Source of the DNA: Clostridia bacterium | Lineage (GTDB): Bacteria > Bacillota > Clostridia > Christensenellales > Borkfalkiaceae | DNA: 56,003 nt | Assembly: GCA_028720205.1 (NCBI GenBank) | Contig: JAQYLE010000027.1 | Location: 1-56,003 of the forward strand | Direction of reading: 5' to 3' | Shown: in pieces, positions 1 through 8,303 of the stretch | Layout: each line of letters starts with the position of its first letter | Position numbering within the stretch: position 1 is the first letter of the stretch | Translations under genes and position numbers: made by a program | Notes under the pieces: model-generated | Told to the model about the DNA's origin: nothing | What the model saw: the letters and a program-made list of their open reading frames with translations, nothing else | Databases searched by the model: none

Positions 1-183
1 GGAGGGAGTTAAAAGACCCGCGGCAAGGGAAAGCAGCGTGGTTTTTCCGCAGCCGGAAGGTCCTACCACGGCTAAAAATTCCCCTTCGTTTACGCAGAAG
101 GACAAATCTTTTATCGCCACCGTTTCGCTTTGTTTGGTGTGGTAGCGCATTTCCACGTTTTTAAATCGCAATACTTCTTTCAT
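1..183 (-). CDS. ABC transporter ATP-binding protein (partial, N-terminal 61 residues)
   Basis: The start of a cytoplasmic ABC ATPase, cut by the window edge. The ATG lies at 183-181 and the frame is open to base 1. The visible part shows the usual N-terminal beta strands and a perfect Walker [10 protein letters not shown], near residues 42-50. The wording around it ([19 protein letters not shown]) is typical of the nitrate/sulfonate/taurine/thiamine-precursor (SsuB/TauB/ThiZ) group. It lies 78 bases downstream of the NMT1-type binding protein on the same strand, so the two probably form one transport operon, with a permease expected beyond the window. The substrate cannot be read from this fragment. 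Confidence 0.9.
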   Translation of the reverse strand, partial: MKEVLRFKNVEMRYHTKQSETVAIKDLSFCVNEGEFLAVVGPSGCGKTTLLSLAAGLLTPS

Positions 184-261
184 CGGTGTTCCTTTCGTGT
201 AAATGTAACGGTACGTCGCGGCAAATGGGGCTAAGCCGCGGCGTGCCGCAAAATCGTGCGT

Positions 262-1269
262 TTATTCGCCGAACACTTCCTTGTATACTTCTTCGGCAAA
301 ATCGTTTTTGGTAAGTTCTTCGAGGCTTACGCGGCGCGGAAGTTCTCCCGCTCCCTCTATAATGTCTTGCAGCCTGGTTAAAGCCTCTTTTGTCATCGCG
401 GGGTTTTTCACCCAGGCGTCTATGCGTTTGTAACTTTTTACCGAAGCGGAAAGAGACGCGGCGGAAGTGCCGTCGAAATAAGATTTCAACGCTTCGGCAA
501 CGGCGGTTTCTTCCGCCTCGTCCACGTATTTCACCGCCTTAGCAACCGCGCGCAGAATGCCTTTTGCCGTAGCGGCGTTTGCTTTCAGCCACGATTCTTT
601 CGCCATAAAGCATGTGTAGGGCACTTCGCCCGAAGCCTCGCCTACCGAGGCTACGATATAGCCTTTTCCGGCAGCCTGATATTCCGAAGCGGTGGGTTCG
701 AACATCGTGCAATAATCCGCCGTGCCCGCTTCGAAGGCGCCCGTCATCAGATTGAACGCGACGTCGTAATTGAGCGTTACGTTTTCTCCGTTTTTCAGTC
801 CCGCGTTTTTAAGTACGTATTCGAAGGTCATTGCCGGAACGCCGCCTTTTCTTCCCGCGAGGATTTCTTTGCCGGCAAGATCGCTCCATTTAAAATGCGG
901 TTCGTCTTTGCGCGAAACTAAAAACGAACCGTCGCGCTTGGTTAATTGTCCGAATACCTTAGGCGCGTCGGTAGAGCCGCCCGCCAGCACGTACAGCGCC
1001 GCTTCGGGGCCGCAGAATCCTACGTGAACGCCGCCGGAAAGCACGGCTGACATCACGTTATCCGCGCCGCCGCCGTTGGTAAGTTCGATTTCTATGTTTT
1101 CTTCGGCGAAGTAGCCCAGCGCGTCGGCGAGGTAGAGCGGAGCGTAGAACACCGAATGCGTCACTTCGCTTATTTTCACTTTCGTCTTGCCGCCTTCTTC
1201 CTTTTTACAGGCGGAAAGGGGCAGGACGGAAAAGAAAAACGTCATTAAAGTTACAATAAGTTTTTTCAC
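262..1269 (-). CDS. ABC transporter substrate-binding lipoprotein, NMT1/THI5-like (SsuA/ThiY fold)
   Basis: A 335-residue secreted binding protein. It has a short lysine-started signal peptide and a lipobox ending LSAC at Cys21, so it should be lipid-anchored outside the membrane. The start of the mature protein (VFYAPLYLADALGYFAEENI) and the later GGGADNVMSAVLSGGVHVGF stretch are characteristic of the NMT1/SsuA-like family, which binds sulfonates, pyrimidine thiamine precursors, riboflavin or similar small molecules. The start codon is GTG, with a GGAG box about 12 bases upstream. An ABC ATPase follows on the same strand. Family assignment is secure; ligand is unknown. Confidence 0.9.
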   Translation of the reverse strand: MKKLIVTLMTFFFSVLPLSACKKEEGGKTKVKISEVTHSVFYAPLYLADALGYFAEENIEIELTNGGGADNVMSAVLSGGVHVGFCGPEAALYVLAGGSTDAPKVFGQLTKRDGSFLVSRKDEPHFKWSDLAGKEILAGRKGGVPAMTFEYVLKNAGLKNGENVTLNYDVAFNLMTGAFEAGTADYCTMFEPTASEYQAAGKGYIVASVGEASGEVPYTCFMAKESWLKANAATAKGILRAVAKAVKYVDEAEETAVAEALKSYFDGTSAASLSASVKSYKRIDAWVKNPAMTKEALTRLQDIIEGAGELPRRVSLEELTKNDFAEEVYKEVFGE

Positions 1270-1309
1270 GATAAAAATGTACTCCTGCTAAAAAATTTCG
1301 GAATAATAT

Positions 1310-1338
1310 ATTATATGTGCTTGCATTAATAATTGACA
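1310..1338 (-). promoter_or_regulatory. Possible promoter for the binding-protein gene, overlapping the valS promoter
   Basis: On the minus strand TATAAT occupies 1315-1310. At 17-base spacing the -35 box would be TGTCAA (1338-1333), which is the reverse complement of the valS -35 box. The -10 is perfect but the -35 matches only about half the consensus, so this is a tentative call. If real, the two divergent genes compete for one -35 region. Confidence 0.4.
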
Positions 1339-1361
1339 TCGTAAAAAAAAAGCGGTATAAT
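1333..1361 (+). promoter_or_regulatory. Sigma-A promoter upstream of valS
   Basis: A consensus promoter: TTGACA at 1333-1338, a 17-base spacer, TATAAT at 1356-1361. Transcription should start near 1368, giving a leader of about 110 bases. The leader holds no T-box consensus and is too short for a usual T-box. It does contain a 20-codon open frame (ATG at 1382) rich in Lys and Arg, with no clear ribosome site. Confidence 0.85.
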
Positions 1362-1478
1362 ACTTAAACAGTGTAATTAAAATGGATAAACCACGCAAAA
1401 GGCGGAAAATCGCCGCGCCCGGGGGAAAGGTGCGCCCGATTTGAAAACGGAGCGGGCAAAAAGGAGTGTAAAGCGGTT

Positions 1479-4127
1479 ATGGACATGCAAAAGACGTACG
1501 ATCCGAAAAGTTTTGAGGACAGAATTTACGATTATTGGGAAAAATCCGGCTTTTTCCGCGCGGAAATCGACGAGAACAAGGTACCGTTTACCATTATGAT
1601 GCCTCCGCCCAACATCACGGGGCAACTGCATATGGGGCACGCGATGGACGCCGCCATGCAGGATACGCTTATCCGTTTTAAGCGTATGCAGGGTTATGCC
1701 GCGCTGTGGCTTCCCGGTTGCGACCACGCTTCCATCGCCACGGAAGTGAAAATCGTGGAGCAGATGAAAAAAGAAGAGGGGCTTACGAAAGAGGACGTGG
1801 GCAGAGACGGCTTTTTGAAACGCGCGTGGGCGTGGAAAGAAAAGTACGGCAACCGCATTATGGAGCAACAGCGTAAACTCGGCACGTCGTGCGATTGGTC
1901 GCGCCAGGCGTTCACCATGGACGAGCGCTGTTCCAAAGCCGTGCGCGAAGTGTTCGTAAACCTGTACGAAAAAGGGCTGATCTATCAGGGCAACCGCATT
2001 ATCAACTGGTGTCCCTGCTGTAAAACCGCGCTTTCCGACGCGGAGGTGGAATATGCGGAAGAGCCGGGATATTTCTGGCGCATACGCTACCCCTCGGCGG
2101 ACGGCGGCACGGACGTAATCGTGGCGACGACGCGCCCCGAAACGATGTTCGGCGATACCGCCGTGGCGGTGCACCCCGACGATTCGCGCTATACCGCTCT
2201 TGTGGGGAAAACGCTGAAACTGCCGCTGACAAACAGAGAAATTCCCGTGGTGGCGGACGAGTACGTCGATCCCGAATTCGGCACGGGTTGCGTGAAGATT
2301 ACGCCCGCGCACGATCCCAACGATTTCGAAGTGGGTAAACGCCACAATCTGGAAGTGATCCGCGTGATGAACGACGACGGCACGATGAACGAAAAGGCGG
2401 GGGAAAAATATAACGGGTTAGACAGATACGAAGCGCGTAAACGCGTTGTGGAAGATTTAAAGGCGGGCGGATATCTTGTGGATATTCAGCCGCATACGCA
2501 TAACGTGGGGCATTGTTACCGCTGCCATAATATCGTGGAGCCCATCGTTTCCAAACAGTGGTTTGTTAAAATGGAGCCGCTTGCCAAACCCGCTATTGCG
2601 GCGGTGATGAAAAACCGCGTGCGTTTCGTTCCCGAACGCTTTTCTAAAATCTATTATAACTGGATGGAAAATGTGCGCGACTGGTGTATTTCCCGTCAAC
2701 TCTGGTGGGGGCACCGCATTCCCGTGTGGTATTGCGGGGATTGCGGCAAAGTCATCTGCGCCAAAGAAGACCCCGATACGTGCCCCGATTGCGGCGGTAA
2801 AAACCTTAAACAGGACGAGGACGTGCTGGATACCTGGTTTTCTTCGGCGTTATGGCCGTTTTCCACGCTCGGCTTCCCCGATAAAACGGAAGATTATAAA
2901 TATTTTTACCCTACCGACGTTTTGGTTACGGGCTACGACATCATCTTTTTCTGGGTGGCGCGCATGATTTTTTCCGGCATCGAGCATACCGGCAAAGCGC
3001 CGTTCCGCGACGTGCTGATACACGGTATCGTGCGCGACGAACAGGGCAGAAAAATGAGTAAATCGCTGGGCAACGGCATCGATCCGTTGGAAGTAATCGA
3101 TAAATACGGCGCGGATTCGTTGCGGCTTTCGCTTCTTACGGGTATCGCGCCGGGAAACGACACGCGTTATTCCGATACCAAAGTAGAGGCTTCGCGCAAC
3201 TTTATAAACAAACTGTGGAACGCTTCGCGCTTTGTGTTGATGAACGCCGAGGGGAAGAAGATTCCGCCCGTCGAAACGGTGAAATTTACCCCTGCGGATA
3301 AATGGATCATCTCTAAATTGCAGAACTGTATCCGCGAAGTAACGGCAAATCTGAACAAATACGAACTGGGCGTGGCAAGCGATCTGGCAACGAACTTCGT
3401 GTGGGACGATTTCTGCGATTGGTATATCGAACTCACCAAACCCGCGCTGTACGGCGAGGACGAGGAAAAGAAGAAGAGCGCGCTTTCCGTGCTTTGTTTC
3501 GTTCTGGAAAACGCCTTGAAATTACTGCACTCGTTTATTCCGTTCGTCACGGAAGAGATTTATTCCAATCTGCCGCTTACGTCGGGCAAGAAAAAGCGCG
3601 GCAGTATAATGGTGGCGGAATTTCCTCGCTACAATTCTCGCATGGCGTACAAAAAAGAGGCGCGCGCGTTCGAGGGCGTTATGGACGTCATCAAGGCGGT
3701 GCGCAACGTAAAGACGTCTACGCAGTGTCCGCCTTCCAGAAAAGTGGAAGTATATCTGATTACCGAAAGCAAACGGATTTTAAAAATGAACGAAGATTGC
3801 ATTTTGCGCCTTGCGGGCGCTTCGGCGTTGCATTTTATCGACGCGCCGGACGCCGTTGGCGAAAAGACCGTTTCCGTCGTGACGGAAATCGCGCAGATTT
3901 ACGTGCCGCTGGGAGAACTTGTGGATCTTGAAAAGGAAAAAGCGCGCCTTGCCGCGGAAGCGGAACGCATCAAGGGCGAAATCGCGCGTGCGGAAGGGAA
4001 ACTTTCCAACGCGAATTTCGTGAACAAGGCCCCCGCGAAACTTGTGGAGGACGAAAGAGAAAAAGTGAAAAAATACCGCGACATGCTGGAAAAATGCGAG
4101 GCGCAACTCGCCGATATTTCCGTTTAA
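1479..4127 (+). CDS. valS: Valine--tRNA ligase
   Basis: A full-length class I aminoacyl-tRNA synthetase (882 residues, the usual size) that charges tRNA-Val in the cytoplasm. The HIGH motif appears as HMGH at residues 51-54, after PPPNITGQL, and the KMSKS loop at 525-529. A zinc-ribbon pair lies in the insert (CGDCGKVICA and CPDCGG, about 423-440). The C-terminal 70 residues form the coiled-coil arm typical of ValRS (LEKEKARLAAEAERIKGEI). The ATG at 1479 has AAGGAG 12 bases upstream; a second ATG two codons later would suit the ribosome site slightly better. It is transcribed alone from its own promoter and ends at a strong terminator. Confidence 0.98.
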   Translation: MDMQKTYDPKSFEDRIYDYWEKSGFFRAEIDENKVPFTIMMPPPNITGQLHMGHAMDAAMQDTLIRFKRMQGYAALWLPGCDHASIATEVKIVEQMKKEEGLTKEDVGRDGFLKRAWAWKEKYGNRIMEQQRKLGTSCDWSRQAFTMDERCSKAVREVFVNLYEKGLIYQGNRIINWCPCCKTALSDAEVEYAEEPGYFWRIRYPSADGGTDVIVATTRPETMFGDTAVAVHPDDSRYTALVGKTLKLPLTNREIPVVADEYVDPEFGTGCVKITPAHDPNDFEVGKRHNLEVIRVMNDDGTMNEKAGEKYNGLDRYEARKRVVEDLKAGGYLVDIQPHTHNVGHCYRCHNIVEPIVSKQWFVKMEPLAKPAIAAVMKNRVRFVPERFSKIYYNWMENVRDWCISRQLWWGHRIPVWYCGDCGKVICAKEDPDTCPDCGGKNLKQDEDVLDTWFSSALWPFSTLGFPDKTEDYKYFYPTDVLVTGYDIIFFWVARMIFSGIEHTGKAPFRDVLIHGIVRDEQGRKMSKSLGNGIDPLEVIDKYGADSLRLSLLTGIAPGNDTRYSDTKVEASRNFINKLWNASRFVLMNAEGKKIPPVETVKFTPADKWIISKLQNCIREVTANLNKYELGVASDLATNFVWDDFCDWYIELTKPALYGEDEEKKKSALSVLCFVLENALKLLHSFIPFVTEEIYSNLPLTSGKKKRGSIMVAEFPRYNSRMAYKKEARAFEGVMDVIKAVRNVKTSTQCPPSRKVEVYLITESKRILKMNEDCILRLAGASALHFIDAPDAVGEKTVSVVTEIAQIYVPLGELVDLEKEKARLAAEAERIKGEIARAEGKLSNANFVNKAPAKLVEDEREKVKKYRDMLEKCEAQLADISV

Positions 4128-4152
4128 AAAGCAATTAAAAAATATAAAATCA

Positions 4153-4194
4153 AAAACGCCTGCGCGGCAAGAAAGAGCATAGCGCAGGCGTTTT
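4153..4194 (+). terminator. Hairpin terminator after valS
   Basis: The arms AAAACGCCTGCGC (4153-4165) and GCGCAGGCGTTTT (4182-4194) are perfect inverted repeats around a 16-base loop. The A tract on one side and T tract on the other would let it work in both directions. Confidence 0.85.
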
Positions 4195-4300
4195 AAACGA
4201 CTTGCATCGGGGTATAATTAAAGAAGAAAGCGCTTGTCGGGCAAAAATATCGCATACGTCCGCAAGATAAAAAAGGATAAAAACAAAAGGAGCAACGAGT

Positions 4301-4894
4301 ATGAGCGACTATAAAAAAATCTTTGAAAAACTTAAATGGGAAAAACTCGTTACCGCTTTGCTTGCCGTTATACTCGGCATTGTGTTCGTCGTCAATCCTC
4401 ACGGTTCGGCGGATTTTGTATGCAAGGCGGCGGGCGTGGCGATGATTATCGTTTCGGCGGCGTGCCTCATCAAATATTTTGCGACGGCGGCGCTTTTTCC
4501 GGGAAATCTGATAAGCGCGGCGGTGTTGTTGCTCGTCGGCATATTTTTCCTTGCCAAGACGGGCGTCGTTCTTTCGGTGGTGTGCCTGTTTTTCGGTATT
4601 TTTCTGGTGCTTGACGGCATGAGTAAAATTCACGAGGGTATCGACGCGAAAAAAGCGAAAACGCAGGGCTGGTGGGCGTTTTTTCTGATAGCCGCGGTTT
4701 CCGTCGTGCTGGGAATACTGGTAATGTTCGGCGATTCCGCTATGGTTCTTCTGGGTATATCTTTAATTCTCGACGGCATAGCCGATATGTTTACCACGCT
4801 GTGGCTGGGTTCGGGAATCCGCAAAGCGAAAAAACGGATATCGAACGCGGAAAAAGACGAAAAAGACCTCGGGGAAATGGACGAAATCAAATAA
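4301..4894 (+). CDS. DUF308 (HdeD-like) integral membrane protein
   Basis: A 197-residue membrane protein of the DUF308/HdeD-like family. It has about six hydrophobic helices in two repeated groups of three (roughly residues 15-35, 42-62, 68-90, then 124-190), with a short charged N-terminus and a charged, probably cytoplasmic tail (KKRISNAEKDEKDLGEMDEIK). Repeated small helices with motifs such as LVGIFFLAKTG and LGILVMFGD are typical of the family. Its role is poorly known; HdeD in E. coli is linked to acid stress, but I would not transfer that. AAAGGAG precedes the ATG at good spacing. A TATAAT at 4213-4218 could be its -10, with no convincing -35. It stands between two terminators. Confidence 0.85.
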   Translation: MSDYKKIFEKLKWEKLVTALLAVILGIVFVVNPHGSADFVCKAAGVAMIIVSAACLIKYFATAALFPGNLISAAVLLLVGIFFLAKTGVVLSVVCLFFGIFLVLDGMSKIHEGIDAKKAKTQGWWAFFLIAAVSVVLGILVMFGDSAMVLLGISLILDGIADMFTTLWLGSGIRKAKKRISNAEKDEKDLGEMDEIK

Positions 4895-4911
4895 TACAAA
4901 AGAACCGCAGG

Positions 4912-4970
4912 AAAACGGCGGGGGCAGACGTGAACGGTTTCGGCGCGTATGCCGCCCCGTTTTTTGTTTT
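4912..4970 (+). terminator. Terminator after the DUF308 gene
   Basis: An imperfect stem: AAAACGGCGGGGGCA pairs with TGCCGCCCCGTTTT with one bulge and one mismatch. It is followed by TTTTTTGTTTT. Confidence 0.65.
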
Positions 4971-5014
4971 ACGGCGGTCAGAATGATAAGTAAACGGAGG
5001 CAAAGAGGCGGAAA

Positions 5015-5218
5015 ATGGCGACGCATCACGATAAAGCGCTCTACGGAAAGTTGGCGCGTATGCAGAGCGAACTCAGCGAAGAAGAAATAGAAAGCGCCGT
5101 GGCGCAGTTAAACGAAAAAAATACAAAACGCCGCACGGGAGAAAAAAAGTCGGGAATAAACTGCGGCGAGATAAAAAAATCGGGCGGAAAAAAGAAAAAA
5201 ACGGAGTATGAAAATTGA
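5015..5218 (+). CDS. Small lysine-rich hypothetical protein
   Basis: A 67-residue protein that I do not recognise. Residues 1-35 look like a small helical unit (MATHHDKALYGKLARM, then SELSEEEIESAVAQLNE). The rest is a very basic tail rich in Lys, Gly and Ser (KKSGG, KKKKTEYEN) with one Cys. A purine-rich AGAGGCGGAA lies 4-14 bases before the ATG and works as a ribosome site. It sits between the terminator of the DUF308 gene and the promoter of the next lipoprotein gene. Composition matches its neighbours. It is probably real, but small lysine-rich frames can arise by chance. Confidence 0.55.
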   Translation: MATHHDKALYGKLARMQSELSEEEIESAVAQLNEKNTKRRTGEKKSGINCGEIKKSGGKKKKTEYEN

Positions 5219-5226
5219 AAAAAGTA

Positions 5227-5255
5227 TTGCATTCGCTTTCCGCTTGTGATATAAT
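5227..5255 (+). promoter_or_regulatory. Sigma-A promoter for the InlB-repeat lipoprotein
   Basis: TTGCAT (5227-5232), a 17-base spacer and TATAAT (5250-5255), with TGTGA just before the -10 giving an extended -10 character. The gene starts 53 bases downstream behind a GGAGGG box. Confidence 0.8.
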
Positions 5256-5307
5256 ATTAAGAAAAGCGGAATAACGGAATCGTCGTTATTGAAAAGCGGA
5301 GGGAAAT

Positions 5308-6279
5308 ATGATAAAACGAATGATGAGTCTGCTGCTCTCGGCGGCGGCGCTGGGCGCTGCGTTTGCAGCCTGCGCCAAAAACGATGTGACGTTGCCCGAC
5401 CTTTGCACGGTAACGTTTATCATGCCGGACGGCACGGAACGAAAGGTGAAAGTGGAAAAGGGCGGCAGTCTTTATTCTCATCAGATACCCGTTCTTGAAA
5501 TCGAAGGGTATACGGGTGCGAAATGGAGCAGAACGCAATTCGATAAAATCGAATCAGATACTGTCGTTACGGTTGACGAAACGAATATGAAACCGAACGA
5601 ATACAGCGTAACGTACACCGTGGGGGACGGGGTAACGTTGCCCGAAGGCGCAAGCGCCGCGGAAACGGTTACATACGACGCGCCGTATACGTTGGTTACG
5701 CCCGACGTGCCCGCGGGGTATTATTTCTGGTATTGGTATTCCGTTGCGGATGACGCTTTGAACCCTTTCGGTATTTCCGGCACGTGGAAAACGGCGCAGA
5801 GCGTTACGCTTTACGCGCGTTGCGAAGAACGCCCCGAGGGGAAAGTCGCGGTAAGATTCGAAAAGGAAAACGGGGAAGATCCGGTAATCGAATGGGTGGA
5901 GGAAGGGCAGTCGTTCGAAAACGCGTTGCCCGAATTGCCTGAAATTCCGGGGTATATCGTCGCTTCCTGGAACAAAACAAAGGAAGAACTTGTTAATCTT
6001 ACCGAGGACGTAGTTGTTTATCCCGTAAAAACGCCTGAAAAATACACGTTGACGCTGGATTTAGGTTTATCGGGCGCCACGATTGAAAAAACAAGCGTAG
6101 AAGTAACGTTCAACGAAATACCTGTAATTCCAATCCCGGTTCCGCCTTCATCGAACTATGAATTCGAGGGCTGGAAAATAAAGGACACGGACAAAAAATT
6201 CAACCCGAATTTGCCGTATACGTATACCGAAGGAAAAACGCTTGTGGCGCAATGGGGAGAATATACGGCATTTTATTGA
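5308..6279 (+). CDS. Surface lipoprotein with InlB B-type repeats
   Basis: A 323-residue exported lipoprotein. The signal peptide is followed by a lipobox ending FAAC (Cys22). The mature part consists of three or four beta-rich modules of about 70 residues resembling the Listeria-Bacteroides (InlB B / Flg_new) repeat. Marks include CTVTFIMPDGTERKVKVEKG, the aromatic WYWY/W.Y stretches, and the closing EGWKIKDTDKKF with KTLVAQWG. Such repeats are common on the surface of gut Firmicutes, usually as spacers or binding modules; no enzyme domain is seen. Ribosome site GGAGGG precedes the ATG, and it has its own promoter. The ligand is unknown. Confidence 0.85.
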   Translation: MIKRMMSLLLSAAALGAAFAACAKNDVTLPDLCTVTFIMPDGTERKVKVEKGGSLYSHQIPVLEIEGYTGAKWSRTQFDKIESDTVVTVDETNMKPNEYSVTYTVGDGVTLPEGASAAETVTYDAPYTLVTPDVPAGYYFWYWYSVADDALNPFGISGTWKTAQSVTLYARCEERPEGKVAVRFEKENGEDPVIEWVEEGQSFENALPELPEIPGYIVASWNKTKEELVNLTEDVVVYPVKTPEKYTLTLDLGLSGATIEKTSVEVTFNEIPVIPIPVPPSSNYEFEGWKIKDTDKKFNPNLPYTYTEGKTLVAQWGEYTAFY

Positions 6280-6380
6280 TTCTGTTTTTTCGCTGTCAGC
6301 GGTTAAAAACGTGAATCGCGGCGTTACATTGAAAGTACAGATTATTAAAACTATTGCGCAGAAGATAAGGAGCGGTAAAG

Positions 6381-7235
6381 ATGTACCCCTACGAAATTGT
6401 TTTCGGTTTAACGTTATACGATATTCTTATCGGCGTAGGAATGGTTGCGGCGCTGATTTTGTTTTCGCGCCTTGCCGATAAACGCGGTTTGAAACGGAAA
6501 TTACAGAATCTGGTATTTCTCAGCGCCGTGCTGGCGATTTGCGGGGGGTGGTTTTTCGCGTTGCTCACGCAGAGCGTTTACAATTATATAGAAACGGGCG
6601 TTTTCGAATGGCGCGGCATGACCTTTTACGGCGGCTTCGTCGGCGGCGCGGCGATATTTCTGGCGGTGTATTTTATCGGCGGAAAAATCGCGTTTAAAAA
6701 GACGGATACGCCCGATTATTATCTCCGCGAATTTTTTACGGTGGCGGATATCGCGGTATGCTGCGTAGCGGCGGCGCATGCTTTGGGCAGAATCGGGTGT
6801 CTCACCGCAGGGTGCTGTCACGGCAAAGTATACGACGAAAAGCACGCGTTCACGGTGCCTCTTTTAACGCTTTCGCAAAGCGGCGCTCTGTTAAAAACGC
6901 AATATACCGTTCCCGTGCAGTTGTACGAGTCGCTCTTTCTGTTTGCGCTTTGCGCGTTTTTATACGTGCGGGCGGTAAAAAAACAGCCGTACGGCTTGCC
7001 GCTGTATCTCGCATTGTACGGCGTGTGGCGGTTTTTCATCGAATACGCCCGCGCGGACGACAGAGGGCAGACCATAGTTTCGTTTCTATCGCCTTCGCAA
7101 CTCATCGCCGTGGTGCTTGTGCTTGCCTCCGTCGCCGTTTTCTTTATCGAGCGCCGCGTACGTCGCGTATTTAAACAAAAAAGCGAAATAAGCGGCGGAG
7201 CGGAAAGCGCGAAAGAGGAGAAGGGCGAACGATGA
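6381..7235 (+). CDS. lgt: Prolipoprotein diacylglyceryl transferase (Lgt family)
   Basis: An integral membrane enzyme (284 residues, about seven helices) that moves diacylglycerol from phosphatidylglycerol to the lipobox cysteine of prolipoproteins. Family marks are the aromatic-glycine segment GMTFYGGFVGG (about 74-84), the core GRIGCLTAGCCHG (about 136-148), and PVQLYE (about 177-182). The core differs from the textbook GRxGNFxNGE in carrying several Cys; similar cysteine-rich versions occur in clostridial Lgt proteins, as far as I recall. AAGGAGCGG lies a few bases before the ATG. Its stop overlaps the next start (ATGA), so the two genes are translationally coupled. The many lipoproteins in this window would be its substrates. 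Confidence 0.85.
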   Translation: MYPYEIVFGLTLYDILIGVGMVAALILFSRLADKRGLKRKLQNLVFLSAVLAICGGWFFALLTQSVYNYIETGVFEWRGMTFYGGFVGGAAIFLAVYFIGGKIAFKKTDTPDYYLREFFTVADIAVCCVAAAHALGRIGCLTAGCCHGKVYDEKHAFTVPLLTLSQSGALLKTQYTVPVQLYESLFLFALCAFLYVRAVKKQPYGLPLYLALYGVWRFFIEYARADDRGQTIVSFLSPSQLIAVVLVLASVAVFFIERRVRRVFKQKSEISGGAESAKEEKGER

Positions 7236-8167
7236 ACACGCAAAATAACAAAAACGACGTCGGCGCTCAGAATAACCGGAATCAGAACGATAACGCGCAA
7301 AACGAAGCCGAAAAAAGCGCCTCCCGAAAACAAAGCGAGAGCAAAAGCGAAAACAAGCGTCGTACGGCGTACCTGTGCGTTATCGGCGCCGTTGTGTTAA
7401 TGTTGGCGGCGTACGAATTTTTTATCGGCGGCAGGGGTAAAAACGCAGTCGTTTCGTCAGGCGTCGACGCGATAATCACGCGGATTCTCGGCAGCGTGGC
7501 GGCGGCGCTTCTGGTGCGGTATCTCGGCTATCGCGTTACGGGAAAAGTGCCGCTTCGCGGGCTTATTACGGCGTTGCCGTGTTTTATCGTTGCGCTTTGC
7601 AATCCGCCGATACTCAGTTTAATCGTAAAAAAATCTTCGCTCGACGTTGCGGGATTGCCGCTGGCGGGGTATATTATATTATTTGCCGCCGAGTGCTTTT
7701 TCGTGGCGCTGTTCGAGGAATTACTTTTTCGCGGCGCGGTATTTTTAACCCTTCTTGAAAACAGGCGCGCAAACGGAAAACAAATTTTCGTCGCGGTAAT
7801 TTTGTCTTCCGCGATTTTCGGTCTTACGCATCTGTTGAATTTGTTTTCGGGCTTTTCGGGCGCGGTGTTTTTGCAGGTGGGGTATTCGTTTTTGCTGGGC
7901 GGAATATGCGCCTTTACTCTGCTGTGCACGAAAAATATCTTCTGCGCAACGGCGGTGCACGCCGTATTCAATTTTTGCGGACAACTCGTCGAACGATTCG
8001 GTCACGGCGAATGGGCGACGATAGGCATTATGGCGTTTACCGTGTGTCTGGGCGTATGTACGGCGGCGTTTGTCATCTTTAAATTTCTGCGCTTTTCCAA
8101 AGCGGATACGGAGAATTTTTACGTGCTATCCGCCGCCGAAACGCCCCGCCGTAACGCAGGGAAATAA
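7232..8167 (+). CDS. CPBP-family intramembrane metalloprotease (CAAX protease / Abi)
   Basis: A 311-residue polytopic membrane protein. The first 45 residues are hydrophilic and very rich in Asn, Gln, Lys and Ser, probably a disordered cytoplasmic tail. They are followed by about eight helices. The CPBP catalytic motifs are all present: EELLFRG (E162, E163), FGLTH (His near 200) and HAVFN near the end. Family members process prenylated or peptide substrates and often serve bacteriocin immunity; the substrate here is unknown. The ATG overlaps the lgt stop as ATGA. Confidence 0.85.
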   Translation: MNTQNNKNDVGAQNNRNQNDNAQNEAEKSASRKQSESKSENKRRTAYLCVIGAVVLMLAAYEFFIGGRGKNAVVSSGVDAIITRILGSVAAALLVRYLGYRVTGKVPLRGLITALPCFIVALCNPPILSLIVKKSSLDVAGLPLAGYIILFAAECFFVALFEELLFRGAVFLTLLENRRANGKQIFVAVILSSAIFGLTHLLNLFSGFSGAVFLQVGYSFLLGGICAFTLLCTKNIFCATAVHAVFNFCGQLVERFGHGEWATIGIMAFTVCLGVCTAAFVIFKFLRFSKADTENFYVLSAAETPRRNAGK

Positions 8168-8222
8168 ACGCGGAAAAGCGCGGAAAAAAACGGAAAAAGG
8201 CGGCAAATTTCCGGCGTTTCCC

Positions 8223-8251
8223 TTGACAGGCGGCAGACAATATGGTATACT
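8223..8251 (+). promoter_or_regulatory. Sigma-A promoter for glyA
   Basis: TTGACA at 8223-8228, a 17-base spacer and TATACT at 8246-8251. The leader to the glyA start is about 45 bases, too short for a glycine or tetrahydrofolate riboswitch. Confidence 0.85.
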
Positions 8252-8303
8252 GTTTAAAATAATAATAACATAGCGGAAATACAAGAGAAAAGGAGAAAAG
8301 GCG

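Noticed and set aside
1368-1478. T-box riboswitch before valS
   Set aside because: The leader is only about 110 bases and I find no T-box sequence (AGGGTGGNACCGCG) and no antiterminator pair.
2002-2345. Long open frames on the minus strand under valS and other genes
   Set aside because: They mirror the plus-strand genes, have unnatural composition (rich in Arg, His, Phe) and no ribosome sites; they arise from the biased codon use of the real genes.
8252-8303. Glycine or tetrahydrofolate riboswitch before glyA
   Set aside because: Only about 45 bases separate the likely transcription start from the ATG.
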